From Hofstenia miamia (lineage: Eukaryota; Xenacoelomorpha; Acoela), in the NCBI GenBank assembly GCA_004352715.1, contig SCFE01000003.1, positions 1,120,275 to 1,184,274 of the forward strand: a DNA stretch of 64,000 bases. The letters are read 5' to 3'. Of this stretch, positions 9,351-21,419 are shown one piece after another. The notes below the pieces were generated by a model. The model was not told the DNA's origin and ran no database searches. It saw only the letters and a program-made list of their open reading frames with translations. Every line of letters starts with the position of its first letter. Within the stretch, counting starts at the first letter, position 1. The position numbers and the translations under genes were made by a program.

Positions 9351-12179
9351 CTTCAAACTTATTCCATCCTTGCAATTAATTTTAAAAATATTTTCACATC
9401 TGATTTCTCAAACAGGCAAAGTCGCGAAAAACTGTTTAAAAGCCACGCCGTTTCGAACTAAATTTTAAGCGGGTAATGTCTGTTAGGAAGATTATATATT
9501 TTTTTAAGACAATCTAGGGAATCTATCTTAATATAGCAACAGTTTCCTATTGTATATTAAATTTTTCTGCATACCACCGCTAAATTATCAATAACACGAA
9601 ATTGAAATTCTTGACAAATTTTGAAAAAATTTTGATTTGTTCTTGAAAATCAATAAAAATCATTTATATTTAATCTGCTATTAAATTTATATTTACTTCT
9701 AAATTTATAGACCATGTAATGATAACTTTTAAGTAAATTTCACTACTGATTTTGTCTGCCTACAGAAGAAAGGCGTTTTTTTATTGAGTTCATGGAATTT
9801 TGTAAACATTGTCATCTCCATGCATAAGCTTGTTGCTGATAAAATCTGTCTATGCGTCAGTTTTGATAAAGTAATCTTTGCGTGAATTCTCCATTAATTA
9901 GCATAAATGAATTTGCATATCTGTTAAGTAAATCTTCACGAAATTATCTTAAAATTATTTCAATTTACAGCCATTCATTAATTTTTTTTACAGATTATGA
10001 CAATTATCGTAATGGAAAGGTTCAAATCTCGATGTTGGTCATTGCAAATCCATTTGACAATTAACATATAGGTTCATAGAAATCAATTTGTTAATTAAAT
10101 TGTGCTAAAATTCATAGTAGATTAGAAATTAAAATTTACTAGATTTAGATGTTAATGCTTACATATGATTAAAATCAAAATTTATTCTAACAAAATTAAA
10201 ATTGTAGTTTATATATATATATATAATTTTTCAAATCAAAATTCAAAGATCGCAATTTTTATTTAGTTATATTTTATACTAGAATTCCACTGAAAATTTT
10301 GATTTTTACAGTTGGTTTATTGGTTGTAGCATACCATAAAATGATTGGATTGGCTATTGCCCAGCCGTTAGGAATTTTTTAGGCATGGTGCCTATTTTCA
10401 CCGGTTGCTCATGGCTATGTCTAGTTGCCATCGTCTAAAGATAAATGTATAAATGTAGCAGTGAGCATATATTTAGTTTTGGATTTATATTAAATTAGCA
10501 AAATGATTCTGTAATTACTTCAAATTATATTGAAAACACTTTTTTGGAATTCAGTTCTATGAACTACTAAACTTATAATTTGAATCTTGTCCCTAAAACC
10601 ACTAAGGCTACATTTACCGATGCAATCAATTGCCTTCATGAAGATATCAACTTACTAATAACTAGTAAGTTAATAGGTGGTGTCATTTTAATTGTTCAGC
10701 TAATATAACTAAAAATGATACCTTACACTCAACTGACGGACAGGCTTAAATATCAAGATGTGAAAAAATAGTGTAATTCATGGAACTAAGTTAAGCATTG
10801 ATGTTATTTCAATGGGAAATCTATTTTAGAAGTGAAAATTACTTAACATAAAATCACTGAGACTGATATCATTCGTAGCTCTACACTTCTAAAAAGGGTC
10901 TTTTACAAAAAAACATAAGTTCTGCTAACCAGAATCTAAAATTAGTTATGAATAGTCATTTTATCAGATGTCTTTCAAGGTCTTATTGTGGATTAATCAG
11001 GCTAACATAATGTTGAGGTATAATTTCTTGGGTAATATACCAAACTTCATACTTTCGAATGGTAATTTTACTACTTTTTTCATATTTACTCATCAGAAAT
11101 GATACTTTTTTACATCAACGCAAAACAAGTTTTTTCCACTCCTGCTTTGGCAATTACACTATTATTATAAATTATTGGTTAAGAACACAAAATATATTTG
11201 GTGTTATTTTTCAAGTACATTGCATAAATATGGTTTTTTCTGAAGAGTAGCCCCTTAACAACACGCCATTTTACAAACCCCCCTTTCATGCAAACTGTTC
11301 ATAAAAAGTTACCTATTTTATAGATAATGTCATCATCATCATCCTCTGGAGCAATGAAACTTTTAGTAAACTAACATTAGAGCAACCTACATCTATTTTC
11401 ACCACATTCATATTGGATGGGCTAGGCTGTTTCAGCAAACAAGAAACTGAATCATATTGAAAAATTTCAAATTTGTAACCCAAAGTAATGCATCAATTAC
11501 TGTAGTTTCCAAATGTTAGTAAAAAATTACCATAGAATGATAAAAGCTACTTATAAAACAACGCAACGCCTCGCAGATGGTCGGCTAAAATACAGCTAAA
11601 TTTCAAATAGGTTGGGGTGAAAATATAAATTTTTAGTTAAGAGATATTTTTAATTGCGAAATACAATTTGCTTAGTTGATTTCAGACTGTCTAATTTTTT
11701 CATAGCAGCATAATAATAGCGATCACACTTGCATTAAAGACTTTCCGCCGTTTTTAATAAAATTAATTGACTTACAGTAATGAAAATTAACAGTGGTATT
11801 TTTTTTAAAAAATAGTGCTAATAATGTCATCGTTTTTACTAATAATCGAACGTTCAGCTAATTTTCATAAATATTTTTTCTTTACTCAATATTTGCAACA
11901 CGTTTCTAATCAAGCTATAACTTCCATGAAATAAAACATCATTGAAATTTTCAATTTACTATAAGTTTTAGGGTTTACATATGTGATTAAAAGAACATTA
12001 ATCTGTACCGATGTTATGAAATTTTTAGTGCATAACTGCGCCTAGTTACTATCGAAGAATTTGTAAATATTCACACAGTAATGAAAAATACTATAAACGT
12101 TGATGGAAATTTGTAGTTAAAAATTATTACTACATATCATCCATTGAAAACAATTCATTTGCTTTGCAGTTTATCTGCA
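9351..12179. other. Gene-free AT-rich sequence
   Basis: No gene is recognised in about 2.8 kb. It includes a short (TA)n at 10210-10225 and a mildly GC-richer patch around 10350-10440 of unknown nature. Frames of 60-63 codons here show no domain or codon bias. Confidence 0.55.
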
Positions 12180-12420
12180 ATTAGTACGAATCTTGTAGAT
12201 GGATAATCCTACGGGCGTTTGCACTTATATTTTTCTGAAAACTTCAATGTGATGTCAAATTTGGAATGAAAAATGTGGCGATGATATGATTTAATGACTG
12301 TCAGACTTGAAGTTTGTCGAGCTCAGGAAACGACCTAGAAATATCGGGAAGGATTTGAATTTGCGGCAGTACTACAAGTTAGCAATTGGGTTAATTGACT
12401 AGCTTTATGTTGTCCCATTT
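12180..12420. promoter_or_regulatory. Candidate cis-regulatory island
   Basis: Non-repetitive, moderately GC-richer block containing GATGATATGATTTAATGACTG and GTCGAGCTCAGGAAACGACC. It ends close to the LINE tail at 12484. No coding potential was seen. Confidence 0.2.
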
Positions 12421-12483
12421 GTTTTTAAGTCAAGTTTTCTGTCAGAACATTATCCTTATTTTATCCATTCAAAATGTATGCTA

Positions 12484-12521
<38 letters not shown>

Positions 12522-12528
12522 TTTAATA

Positions 12529-12565
<37 letters not shown>

Positions 12566-12755
12566 GAGTCAAAGCAAATTTATTGCTCAATGTATACAAA
12601 ATTCTACAAACTAACACATGACAAAAGAAAAATAAAATATAAACAAATAAATAACTACAAATTAATATGTACAATATATAATAATATTATCAATGTTTGT
12701 GTGAATGTTTGTGCAGGTGCTCAATGTTGGATGTATGTTTCGAATGCATGAAGTG
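12484..12755 (-). mobile_element. 5'-truncated LINE 3' end with (ATT)n tail
   Basis: On the minus strand the sequence ends AGCAAATAAATTTGC-like then TTGACTCTT followed by an (ATT)n tail (plus-strand AAT repeats at 12484-12564). The 3' end immediately before the tail (12565-12640) matches the 3' ends of the copies at 19434-19540 and 62165-62260, the last of which is attached to a reverse transcriptase. So this is a short dead-on-arrival insertion of that family. A second AAT run at 12757-12777 may mark another insertion edge. Confidence 0.7.
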
Positions 12756-12777
12756 AATAATAATAATAATAATAATC

Positions 12778-13254
12778 CGTACATACAATTGCCTGTTCAC
12801 TTATTCAATGAGATCATGGTTCATTAAACCTTTTCAAAAGTAATAACATTCAAAAATTCGAAATTATTTAAATAGTTTATCAATGTGTATGAAATAAATA
12901 CATTCAGTGGAAATATATTAATATACTATCTGCATGATTTGAATATACCTATTTAAATGAATTTTGATTCGGTTCTTTGGCTTAGAGATGATTTTGAAAT
13001 GATTTACTATTTAGGCATGATAAGAATATAAATATTTATTTTCTATTTTCCAAGGCAGAAATTTTTTCCCCATATATATATTTTTTATAATTGCAACTAG
13101 AGATATAGGATATGTTCTAGTGTCTACTATAGATCTAGTGTCTATATACATCAACTATATATTTTTATCGATGCCACCCCCTCATTCACCCCCTAAAAAT
13201 TACTTTTTTGTCTGTACCTGCCCGTAACCTTTAAAAAATATGTGGGCACACACT
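12778..13254. other. Gene-free AT-rich sequence
   Basis: No coding signal. Two overlapping short repeats of a TCTAGTGTCTA motif lie near 13106-13145. Confidence 0.5.
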
Positions 13255-13262
13255 GCTAGTAC

Positions 13263-13599
13263 CAGAGATGAACCCTGGCCGGGCCCAAGATTTAGAAATC
13301 TACGGACAAAAAACAGGCCAAATAAAATTGTAACAAGCTTGAAAATATACAACTTTAAAATCTCAATGGAAGCACCTATCCAACTTTGTGTAAGGTTGCA
13401 TTGAAGCAGCTTCTGTTAAGTCAGAAAGAGATTGCAGTCAAATTGGACTTAGTGCTACAGCCAAAAATTAATGTGATGAATAAACCAATAAATTTTGAAG
13501 GCCGAAAAAGTGCTATAAAAAATCACAAACGGGCCGAAAACGGACTTGAAATAATAATTTCTGGGCCAGCATGAAAAATTGGGCCTGTGTTCATCCCTG
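13263..13599. mobile_element. 337-bp hAT-type MITE
   Basis: The left end CAGAGATGAACCCTGGCC and the right end, reverse complemented, CAGGGATGAACACAGGCC are terminal inverted repeats. Flanking octamers GCTAGTAC (13255-13262) and CATAGTAC (13600-13607) match at six of eight bases, consistent with an aged hAT target duplication. Sub-terminal GGCC-rich motifs (GGGCCCAAG, GGGCCGAAAACGG, GGGCCAGC) recur inside. It has no transposase. A related end is present at 51993. Confidence 0.8.
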
Positions 13600-13607
13600 C
13601 ATAGTAC

Positions 13608-15399
13608 TCACACATGCACATAACCTATATATATATGTATATATATGTAGGTGATAAACCGTTACCATTACATACACTCATAACTCAAACCACTCCACTC
13701 TACAGAGTAACATTTCTACATTATGAAATGCAGTGTTGTTGAGGTCCAATCAATTAACTAACAAAGTAATGTAAAAATGCAAAATTGCTGTAACTACTAT
13801 AATTATACAAATGGTAAATTCAACATTATGATCTTTAAAGCGATCATGAATTTTAAAGTTTATAATTACTGGTAATCCAATTAAACTCTCTAATTTCGTT
13901 GGTTTTTCACTGATATTCTCAACATATCCATGCATGAGAGTCTAGCAAGGCATGCACATAACAACTTAAGAATTATTTTCATTTCTGTATCAATCGATTC
14001 CACAAGTCTCGTTACGAGATAATTTGGAAATGTTCAAAATTATATTACGTAACATTAATGACTAGAATTCCACTTGCGTCACGAATAAATTATCCCCTTC
14101 ACTAATCTTAGAATTTAACAGATAATCGGGTGTAAAATGTAAATTAAAGGCATTCTTGCTAAATGCATGTACCTGTAATAGGATTGAGCAATAGCTGACG
14201 CTGAGACAAATCTATCTTGAGCAAAGAAAGTTTTTTCCGGAAAATGAATAATTCATGCCCGAAAAAATTTATTTGCAGACTCTACACTCATAATTCATTT
14301 AAATTTTTAAAAACATAATTCACATGATTCAAAAAACAATTCAATGACTTTCTTATTGAATTATAACCTTGGAAACAGCCAATCATTGGAACACAATCCA
14401 ATTGATATACCTCAAATCTTCTGCGGTATTCATGCGAATGATTGACTAAAACATTGATAGGGATTGCTTACTTCAGGAATCATCTACCAGAGCTTGAAAA
14501 TGTGTGCTCTAGTTTAATAATATTAATAGCTAAGTTGAATGATTCTGAAAGAAAATTTTTAAGGAGGATGATGTTGGTGAAAGCGTTCACATCATTCGTA
14601 AGAAAATATCCTTTAACATTGAAAGAGTTCACTTTCATTCGTATAAATATCCTTTAATTATGTAAGTTTTAACATCAATTCGTAGGAATATCCATCTTTA
14701 TAGATATTTCAAATGTGAACCATATACAGGTACATTAAGAATTAACAATGGAATTATAACTATTCCCAGAAAATCAATTGTAAACACACTTTTCACTTCA
14801 AAGTTTAATGCAAAAAGAAGCAAAAAATTTTAAATGTGGAATTCAATATGATTATAAACGAATTTAATGATTAAGACATAGAATTTGATTTATGGTATAT
14901 TAATGTTAGAAGCATGACAATAGGTCAAATGACCATTAAACTATTTTTGCATTCATTCTGCAAAAACACTAACAGGTACACATAATTATGTTGATACTTT
15001 CATTGAATTTGGGATTTGTAGAAATTTTGAAACATTAAATGTAAATTTATTCTCTAAGAGCAATTGCTGTTTTATTGTCAACTAAACAAAATTTGTATGT
15101 ATTTATAGGGTTAGAGACGAGTAAGACTATTAAACTAAAAGAAATTGTGAGATGCATGTAAATATTTGACTTGATGTTGATAAAGAAAATGTCATTATTT
15201 TGAAGCAGTGTGAAAACTAAGTTTAAGGAAATAGTTATTAGGAGTATTTTATGGAAAATGTAGTGTTAATGTTGAATTAATATTTAATGAAAACATTAGA
15301 GTAATGTAATTTATGTTCCCAGTACATCCATTTGGTGGTATCTTTCTACTCACAGCTCTTTGAGACCAAACAATCTCTTAATGACAGAAAAATGCTAAT
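13608..15399. other. Gene-free AT-rich sequence
   Basis: No recognisable gene. A 71-codon frame at 14442-14657 has no domain and ordinary AT-driven composition. Around 14585-14690 a CATTCGTA(A/G)(G/A)AATATCC-like unit recurs about three times in loose tandem. Confidence 0.5.
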
Positions 15400-15680
15400 T
15401 TTATGCTATATAACCCAACTGGCGCATTTCTATCTGCTGTAAGAGCAAAGCTTCGAATCGAAGTTCCAGCCCGTTCTTATCTAAATCTCGCGTTTGTTTC
15501 CGCTGCAGCTGCTCTGATAAGTGAAGCGTGCCACTTGTTTGTTCTGCTTTCGATAACTGAGGCTGTTATAAGATTTCATTTTTCTACAAATGTGCCAACG
15601 CTAAACCCGGTCGTTTTCTGATAACCACTGGAAACCCGGTCGAGTTTAATGCAAGGGCTACATAAAGGGTATCGACGTTT
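15400..15680. promoter_or_regulatory. Candidate cis-regulatory island with clustered GATA motifs
   Basis: GC-richer block with GATA-type sites at 15476-15482 (CTTATCT), 15514-15521 (CTGATAAG), 15552-15556 (GATAA) and 15619-15624 (TGATAA). It also has an 11-base direct repeat AAACCCGGTCG at 15603-15613 and 15632-15642, an E-box CAGCTG near 15506 and a compact palindrome CTTCGAATCGAAG near 15450. A 72-codon frame (15403-15621) crosses it but matches no family and is probably incidental. Likely enhancer-type DNA, by inference. Confidence 0.4.
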
Positions 15681-17149
15681 AGCTGACAATTTTCAACAAA
15701 AAACATTTATTAGCGACTCATTAGAGCGTGTATAATAGGTAAACATACAAATCGGTAAACAATTTAGCAATTGCTAAAAATCCGAATTTTATTCTTTAAA
15801 TTTACTAAGAATGACATTTGAAAATATTTTAAAATATTTTGTTTTTCTAAGAAATAGCGAATTTGATTCTATTTAAACCTTGAATATGTTCAGCGACTAA
15901 CATATTGTGAATGCGCATCAAGAAGTAAATTTTGAAAATTAAACCAATTAATGTAAAGGTGTGCCCAATACAATGTAATTTTATTTAGTAGCTAACAAAT
16001 TATACGATTTCCGATAGTCTAACGATTAATTTCAAAATGCTTTAAGGAAATGTTTACTCTTTTAAAATTTATTAACTAGTAAAGAAATTACAAAATCATT
16101 TAGGTGATTTTCAATTTATAAATGCTAATTCTTTCAGCTAACATTTTCTGAAAAAGTAAAATTTTTTATGCAAATATAGTAGTCAAACAATCCTGCGAAC
16201 ATTTTTAGTTTTTTAGAACATTATGATAAATTTGAAAAAAATTCAAAAGGTTCCGAATATTTCTTTGTGTTTGACAATTGTTGAATTGCTTCAGTTTTTA
16301 ACATTGTCTTGGCATGGTACTTAGATTTGTATTTTTTCTAGAAATGATAATTAATACAAATACAATTAGTTGAAATTTATTGAACACACTCAATTTATGT
16401 CACAAATTGAGAAAAATTTACAATAAATATGGATAAAGTTGATAATCAAACAATAAAAATTAAGAGAAATTGCTGTCATCAAACTAACTGAAGTACAGAA
16501 AAGTAGTTATTTTGATTTCCATCCACAATGCAATTTTATAATCAAAATACATATATTGTACGTATAAATTTTACGTATATGTCTTATTTTTCAGGCAATT
16601 TAGCGATGGCTTCAAGAGAAATACATTTATTAAAATGTCGAATATAAAAAAAATAAGTGAAAACAGTTCAACAACCTTAAAAAGAATATACTATTTTATA
16701 ACTATTTATATATTTATTACGCGCATAATATCATATATTATACTATTTATATAACTATTTTATATATAACTATTTTGGGATTTAAGACTAAATCGATTTT
16801 TGTACATTCTTAAGGGAAAAAATATTTTTTTGTTGGTAGATAGCTATTTTTTCAACTTTAATGGATGCTTTTTTCTATGAAAATTTCTAAGGATTTGCCA
16901 AAATAACAAAATCTCGAAACCTACTGCATTCTTTTTTAGCTTTAAAAAGGCGCAAAGGATTTTGAAATTTTACCAAATTCTCAAAACAACGCAATTTTAA
17001 TAGCTGACAGGAATTTATGTATGTATAATTGTTATGTGTTCTCAATAATTATAGATTTAAAATGATAGCCGACTCGTTTTAGGAAATACACTCAATTATT
17101 AGGGAGTATATGTAGTACAGTCACGGTGTAAAAACTTTAGCGGAAGATA
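15681..17149. other. Gene-free very AT-rich sequence
   Basis: No coding signal. Around 16690-16775 a TATACTATTTATATAACTATTTTATA unit is imperfectly repeated. Confidence 0.5.
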
Positions 17150-17400
17150 CAATTTAGATAGTTAATTAAATGATGATTGTATTTTGACACGAAGTTGATT
17201 TATCTCTGAATGCGCGACTTTCCATGCCTTCTTTCAATTCCTTGGCCACACATTTTTTCTCTATAATTAGCTAGGGAGGTGAAAAGATGTGCAGCCCATA
17301 ATCAAATCACGTTTGTCTTCTCTTCCACCATTCATCCATCGCTTCTCGTCTAATTCATTTACCGGAATGCGCCAATTTGATTAAACCCTTAGAAGGTATC
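17150..17400. promoter_or_regulatory. Candidate cis-regulatory island
   Basis: Non-repetitive block with TTAATTAAATGATGATTG, TAATTAGCTAGGG and TCAAATCACG motifs and a run of pyrimidine-rich, moderately GC-rich sequence. No long open frame. Low-confidence call from composition. Confidence 0.25.
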
Positions 17401-19433
17401 ACTTAAAGAAACATTTTGACAAAATATTTCAAATGGCTTCAACTCGAAATATATAAATACTTTTGTGCGTGTACACTAAAAACCTTTTCTATTCCTGTTT
17501 ACATACATCCCTTGTAGAATTGTAGAAAGCCTTTACAGAAACAATCCCCCAATTTTTTCAAGTGTAATTTTACATTGGGAAACGCACCCCAATGCTCTGA
17601 AACGACTCGTGAAAGCAATAAGATTTATTCGATTATTAATAAATTTGAATTTCCGTTCTATCGAGCAGGCAGTAGGCCTAACAATGTCAATGGTTGCCAA
17701 AGAAAAGTTGGCAAATTAGACGCTAGCGTAGTATTTGTAATAGTTCTCGATTTGTAATCCAAAAATCAGCACGTAAACCTGTCCGTTTCAACGAGGCCGT
17801 GATGAACATCGCGAAATCTTAATCAATGGAAAATGTGCAAACGAAAGTTCAGGTATAGCATTACCAATATTTAATGATGCGCGGGTAACGCAATATTTAT
17901 TGCGCATCCACGTGTCAAAAAGACTTTTTTACACATACCCGACTTTTTTACCTACCTTACAGGAACATGAAGTTTTATTTACCACTATTACATTTTTTTT
18001 AAAAATATCAATGAAGTTTTGAACACAATTCACTCTCGTTATATGTGAATACTATAAACATTATATTTATGTTAATGTTTTTAAAAATATTTTGAATTGA
18101 GGTACGGGTGTGTAAAACCGGATACCCACATGCACATGTCACTAGCATCTAAACAGAGATAGGTAACAACGAATATCATTTTACCTGGTTTTCAATAGTA
18201 ATTTTTTTTACACGATCGAATGGTGCAATTTACAATTTTGGGTACAAGAGTAAGTTATTACAATATCTGCACCGAATCAGCACGTATTTGCTATGAGCAC
18301 TAAGCCTAGTTCATAACTTAAGACACTCCTAAGGCACATCTATGTGACCTCAATTCTCCATACATTTCTGAAAACATCAGGGGATTGAATATTTTGAATT
18401 TTAAGCGCTATTGCCAACAACCGAAATGCGAAAATATAAAATTGAATTGCCTCTACTATGTTTTAATACGAAATGAAATTCCCACGTGAAAAGATTCAAT
18501 TAGCTTTTTGCAATATAGAGCCCACCCAACATTATGGCTTGAGAACATTCAATTTGAAGTTGTACACTTTCTGAAATGTGTGCTTTATCAAACATGCAGT
18601 CAAACATTATTTGAAATTTTATATATTACATAATATATATTGCATATATCTTATGATTTATAAAGTTATCATGTCATTAAGATCTACATTATAAAGTTGG
18701 TTCTCTTTGAAGTTAGATCTCAATGTACATCTAAACTCCTACGAAAAAGTGTTTGATAAACGAATGTTAGTTTTTTCAAAAAATCTCAATCCATAATTTT
18801 CAAATTCACTTAAATACAAGGAAGCATTATATTTCTAATACTAAAATGAATCAAAGCAAATATATTTGCCAAAAGCTACACCTAAGCTACAAACTAAAGA
18901 CATAATATAAAATATTAGTAACTTTGAGTTTTTTTTATGTTTGTGGTGAGCTCAGTGAAAGAAAACAGTAAATATGTTTACCATGTTTGTGTCTCCGATT
19001 GTGTTTTGTCCGTGTGAGCGTGCAGTTCTTAATGTTCTTTCTAAATTTTTTGTAATTGTTTTCTACTCTACTCTCATTCTCTAAATTGCTCGAGGTAAAC
19101 TATGATAAAAACACTTCTACAAATATATTTCTGTGATTGTGGATTTACTTTTTAGTAATTAGCAAGAAAAAAAAATATTGATTCTCGCCCATAGTTATGC
19201 TTAAATAAAATTAAAGCAGCATGGAATTTTATTTAATATACCGGCGACAATATGTTATTTCTTCGTCTGATTCACTAACATGATCATTCGAAATGTAATG
19301 TTTTTAACAACCAATTAAAAATTGTTGATAATAAATAGGGCATTTTTGTATTAAAATTAATTAAAAAATGAGCAATAATGTAATTGCAATAAACAAAATG
19401 CAGGCAAAATTTAAACGAGATAATCTGATTCTA
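17401..19433. other. Gene-free sequence
   Basis: Mostly AT-rich. A somewhat GC-richer patch at 17560-17920 contains a 60-codon frame (17575-17757) without recognisable domain; it could be part of another regulatory block. Nothing else was recognised. Confidence 0.45.
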
Positions 19434-19570
19434 AATAATAATAATAAGAGTCAATCAAATTTATTGCTAAAATAAACAAACAAACAAACAAATACTACAA
19501 ACTACTATACATGTATATTTACAAAATTAAAAATATTAAAATAATAATAATAATAATATTAATCATAATA
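19434..19570 (-). mobile_element. 5'-truncated LINE 3' end
   Basis: Plus-strand AATAATAATAAGAGTC (19434-19450) followed by TCAAATTTATTGCT is the reverse complement of the same 3' end and (ATT)n tail seen at 12484-12640 and 62165-62260. Only about 100 bases of element sequence precede further low-complexity AAT and (CAAA)n repeats, so the left boundary of homology is uncertain. Confidence 0.6.
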
Positions 19571-19878
19571 ATCATATTAAGAATAATAAAAGGAGCAATT
19601 ATAATATATATATATATATATAAGAATGATAATATTAAAAATAAAAGAATAAATTTTCTGCAAATATGTAAATAAATTTAAATTATGCAATATTACTCAA
19701 GTTTTACAATTGAAAAGATTAACAAATATTCAAAAAAATATTTGATTTAGTAAAAAATATATTAATAAAAAGGTTCTACTTAAACGTTTCCAATTCATGG
19801 AAGTTATCTCTTACAAATCTAACAGCCCCTAGCCATATGCAATACGCAAAGTTTCCTATTTTTTGGAAAGAATATATT

Positions 19879-20120
19879 AAGACTCCCCATGTAGGAGTCT
19901 TCTCTAAACCGTGTCGGTGAAGAAAGTTTTCCGCTTCACTCTAGTGTTTGTTAATGCCTTTTAACACTGTTTAATTATTTATTGAATTTGTTCTGGCGAG
20001 AGATTCTCGCTTGGCCGAGTTATAGAAGCGGTAACTAACGACCAACTCAAGAAATGCCATTCATCTGTTAATAATGGCTTTGCTCAGCAAGTAGGGCTAA
20101 AATATACATCGCACTTTTTC
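19879..20120. promoter_or_regulatory. Candidate regulatory island with two short hairpins
   Basis: GC-richer block containing two perfect small inverted repeats. AAGACTCC/GGAGTCTT lies at 19879-19886 and 19894-19901, and GCGAGA/TCTCGC at 19996-20001 and 20005-20010. No open frame. Could be enhancer DNA or an unrecognised small RNA or transposon remnant. Confidence 0.25.
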
Positions 20121-20784
20121 TTCTGCTTTCATCTCGGTTTATTTACATATCATTATCTTTACAAAGAATTTATTTTCGCAAGTCTAGTGAAATACTAGGC
20201 CATGTCCAGACAAATGTATAGAGTTATAATTAGAAATATTCTGGCATACAGCATAAATTAGCAATTAAACAAAAATAATAAATTGGTTCTCAAAGTAAAA
20301 AATTGTTTTTGCAGAAGTAATTTAGTTAAGTTTTATTAATACGAAAGCAAGTTGAATTAAAAAAATTTTCTTAACTAAAACCATAAAATATTTGGCACAT
20401 TTCTCATTTGCGCTAAAAGGGAGTTCGAAGTTAATTTACTGACCTTTAATATAATTTTTTTATTTTAGTTTTTAGTATAGTTTTATGGTAGTTAAACAAA
20501 ATCAAGTACATTTGATTATAAATATTGACTTGTTCTTATCATAGCTGTAAGCGGTTAGCAATTTTAAGGGCCTACGAATTTACTAGAAGATATCCAATTC
20601 TAATAGCACTTTTCACCATTCATTTAAATTAGTGGTCCCGCATTTGGCACGGTAAGAACATATTACCAATGATCTTTATGTTACAAATAAGTAAAATGAA
20701 TTTAGTCCAAATGCCGCAGTTTTATATAATTATGGCTCTAGTATTCACAATTTACATTGTATATATATATATATATATATATAT
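20121..20784. other. Gene-free AT-rich sequence ending in (TA)n
   Basis: No coding signal; ends in a (TA)n run (20760-20784) that enters the gap. Confidence 0.55.
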
Positions 20785-20957
20785 NNNNNNNNNNNNNNNN
20801 NNNNNNNNNNNNNNNNNNNNNNNNNNNNNNNNNNNNNNNNNNNNNNNNNNNNNNNNNNNNNNNNNNNNNNNNNNNNNNNNNNNNNNNNNNNNNNNNNNNN
20901 NNNNNNNNNNNNNNNNNNNNNNNNNNNNNNNNNNNNNNNNNNNNNNNNNNNNNNNNN
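20785..20957. other. Assembly gap of 173 N inside a (TA)n tract
   Basis: (TA)n is present on both sides, so the missing sequence is probably mostly TA microsatellite. Confidence 0.9.
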
Positions 20958-20980
20958 TATATATATATACATAGCTACAT

Positions 20981-21029
20981 ATCAAGGCGTATATAGCGAC
21001 ATATGAAAAAACTGAGAGGAATTCTGTAG
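20981..21029. repeat. 49-bp block duplicated at 24873-24921
   Basis: An identical 49-base block, beginning ATCAAGGCGTATATAGCGAC, occurs here and at 24873-24921. Both adjoin (TA)n and an N gap. A diverged third version of its left part, with AAGGTGTATATAGCGACATA, occurs at about 21352-21371. It is either a dispersed repeat associated with TA tracts or a contig-end misplacement. Confidence 0.8.
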
Positions 21030-21385
21030 GAAAAATTTCTTTATGACTATGGGTGGTTGTTAATTTTATTATATTTATTAAAATTTTAATTATATGTGCA
21101 ATATGTTCACAGTTTGGCAACTTCCGGTTTAACTATACACTACATTTTTGGGTAATAATAGCGCTATACTTAGGCTGCTATTTCAATAAAATTTATCTTT
21201 GTTCTAAAACAGTGCTTCTAAAGTAGTCCGTACATACACTCTACGGACTTGACAATCATATTCTCATCAAATTTTTTAACAAAAAAAATCTAGCTGATAC
21301 CTAGCTACATATATAAAATTTACAAAGTGTACATAGCTACATATATAATTTTAAGGTGTATATAGCGACATAATATAACTATATA

Positions 21386-21419
<34 letters not shown>

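Noticed and set aside
15403-15621. 72-codon frame with Ala-rich translation as a gene
   Set aside because: No domain, no splice or initiation context, and it coincides with a motif-dense GC island better explained as regulatory DNA.
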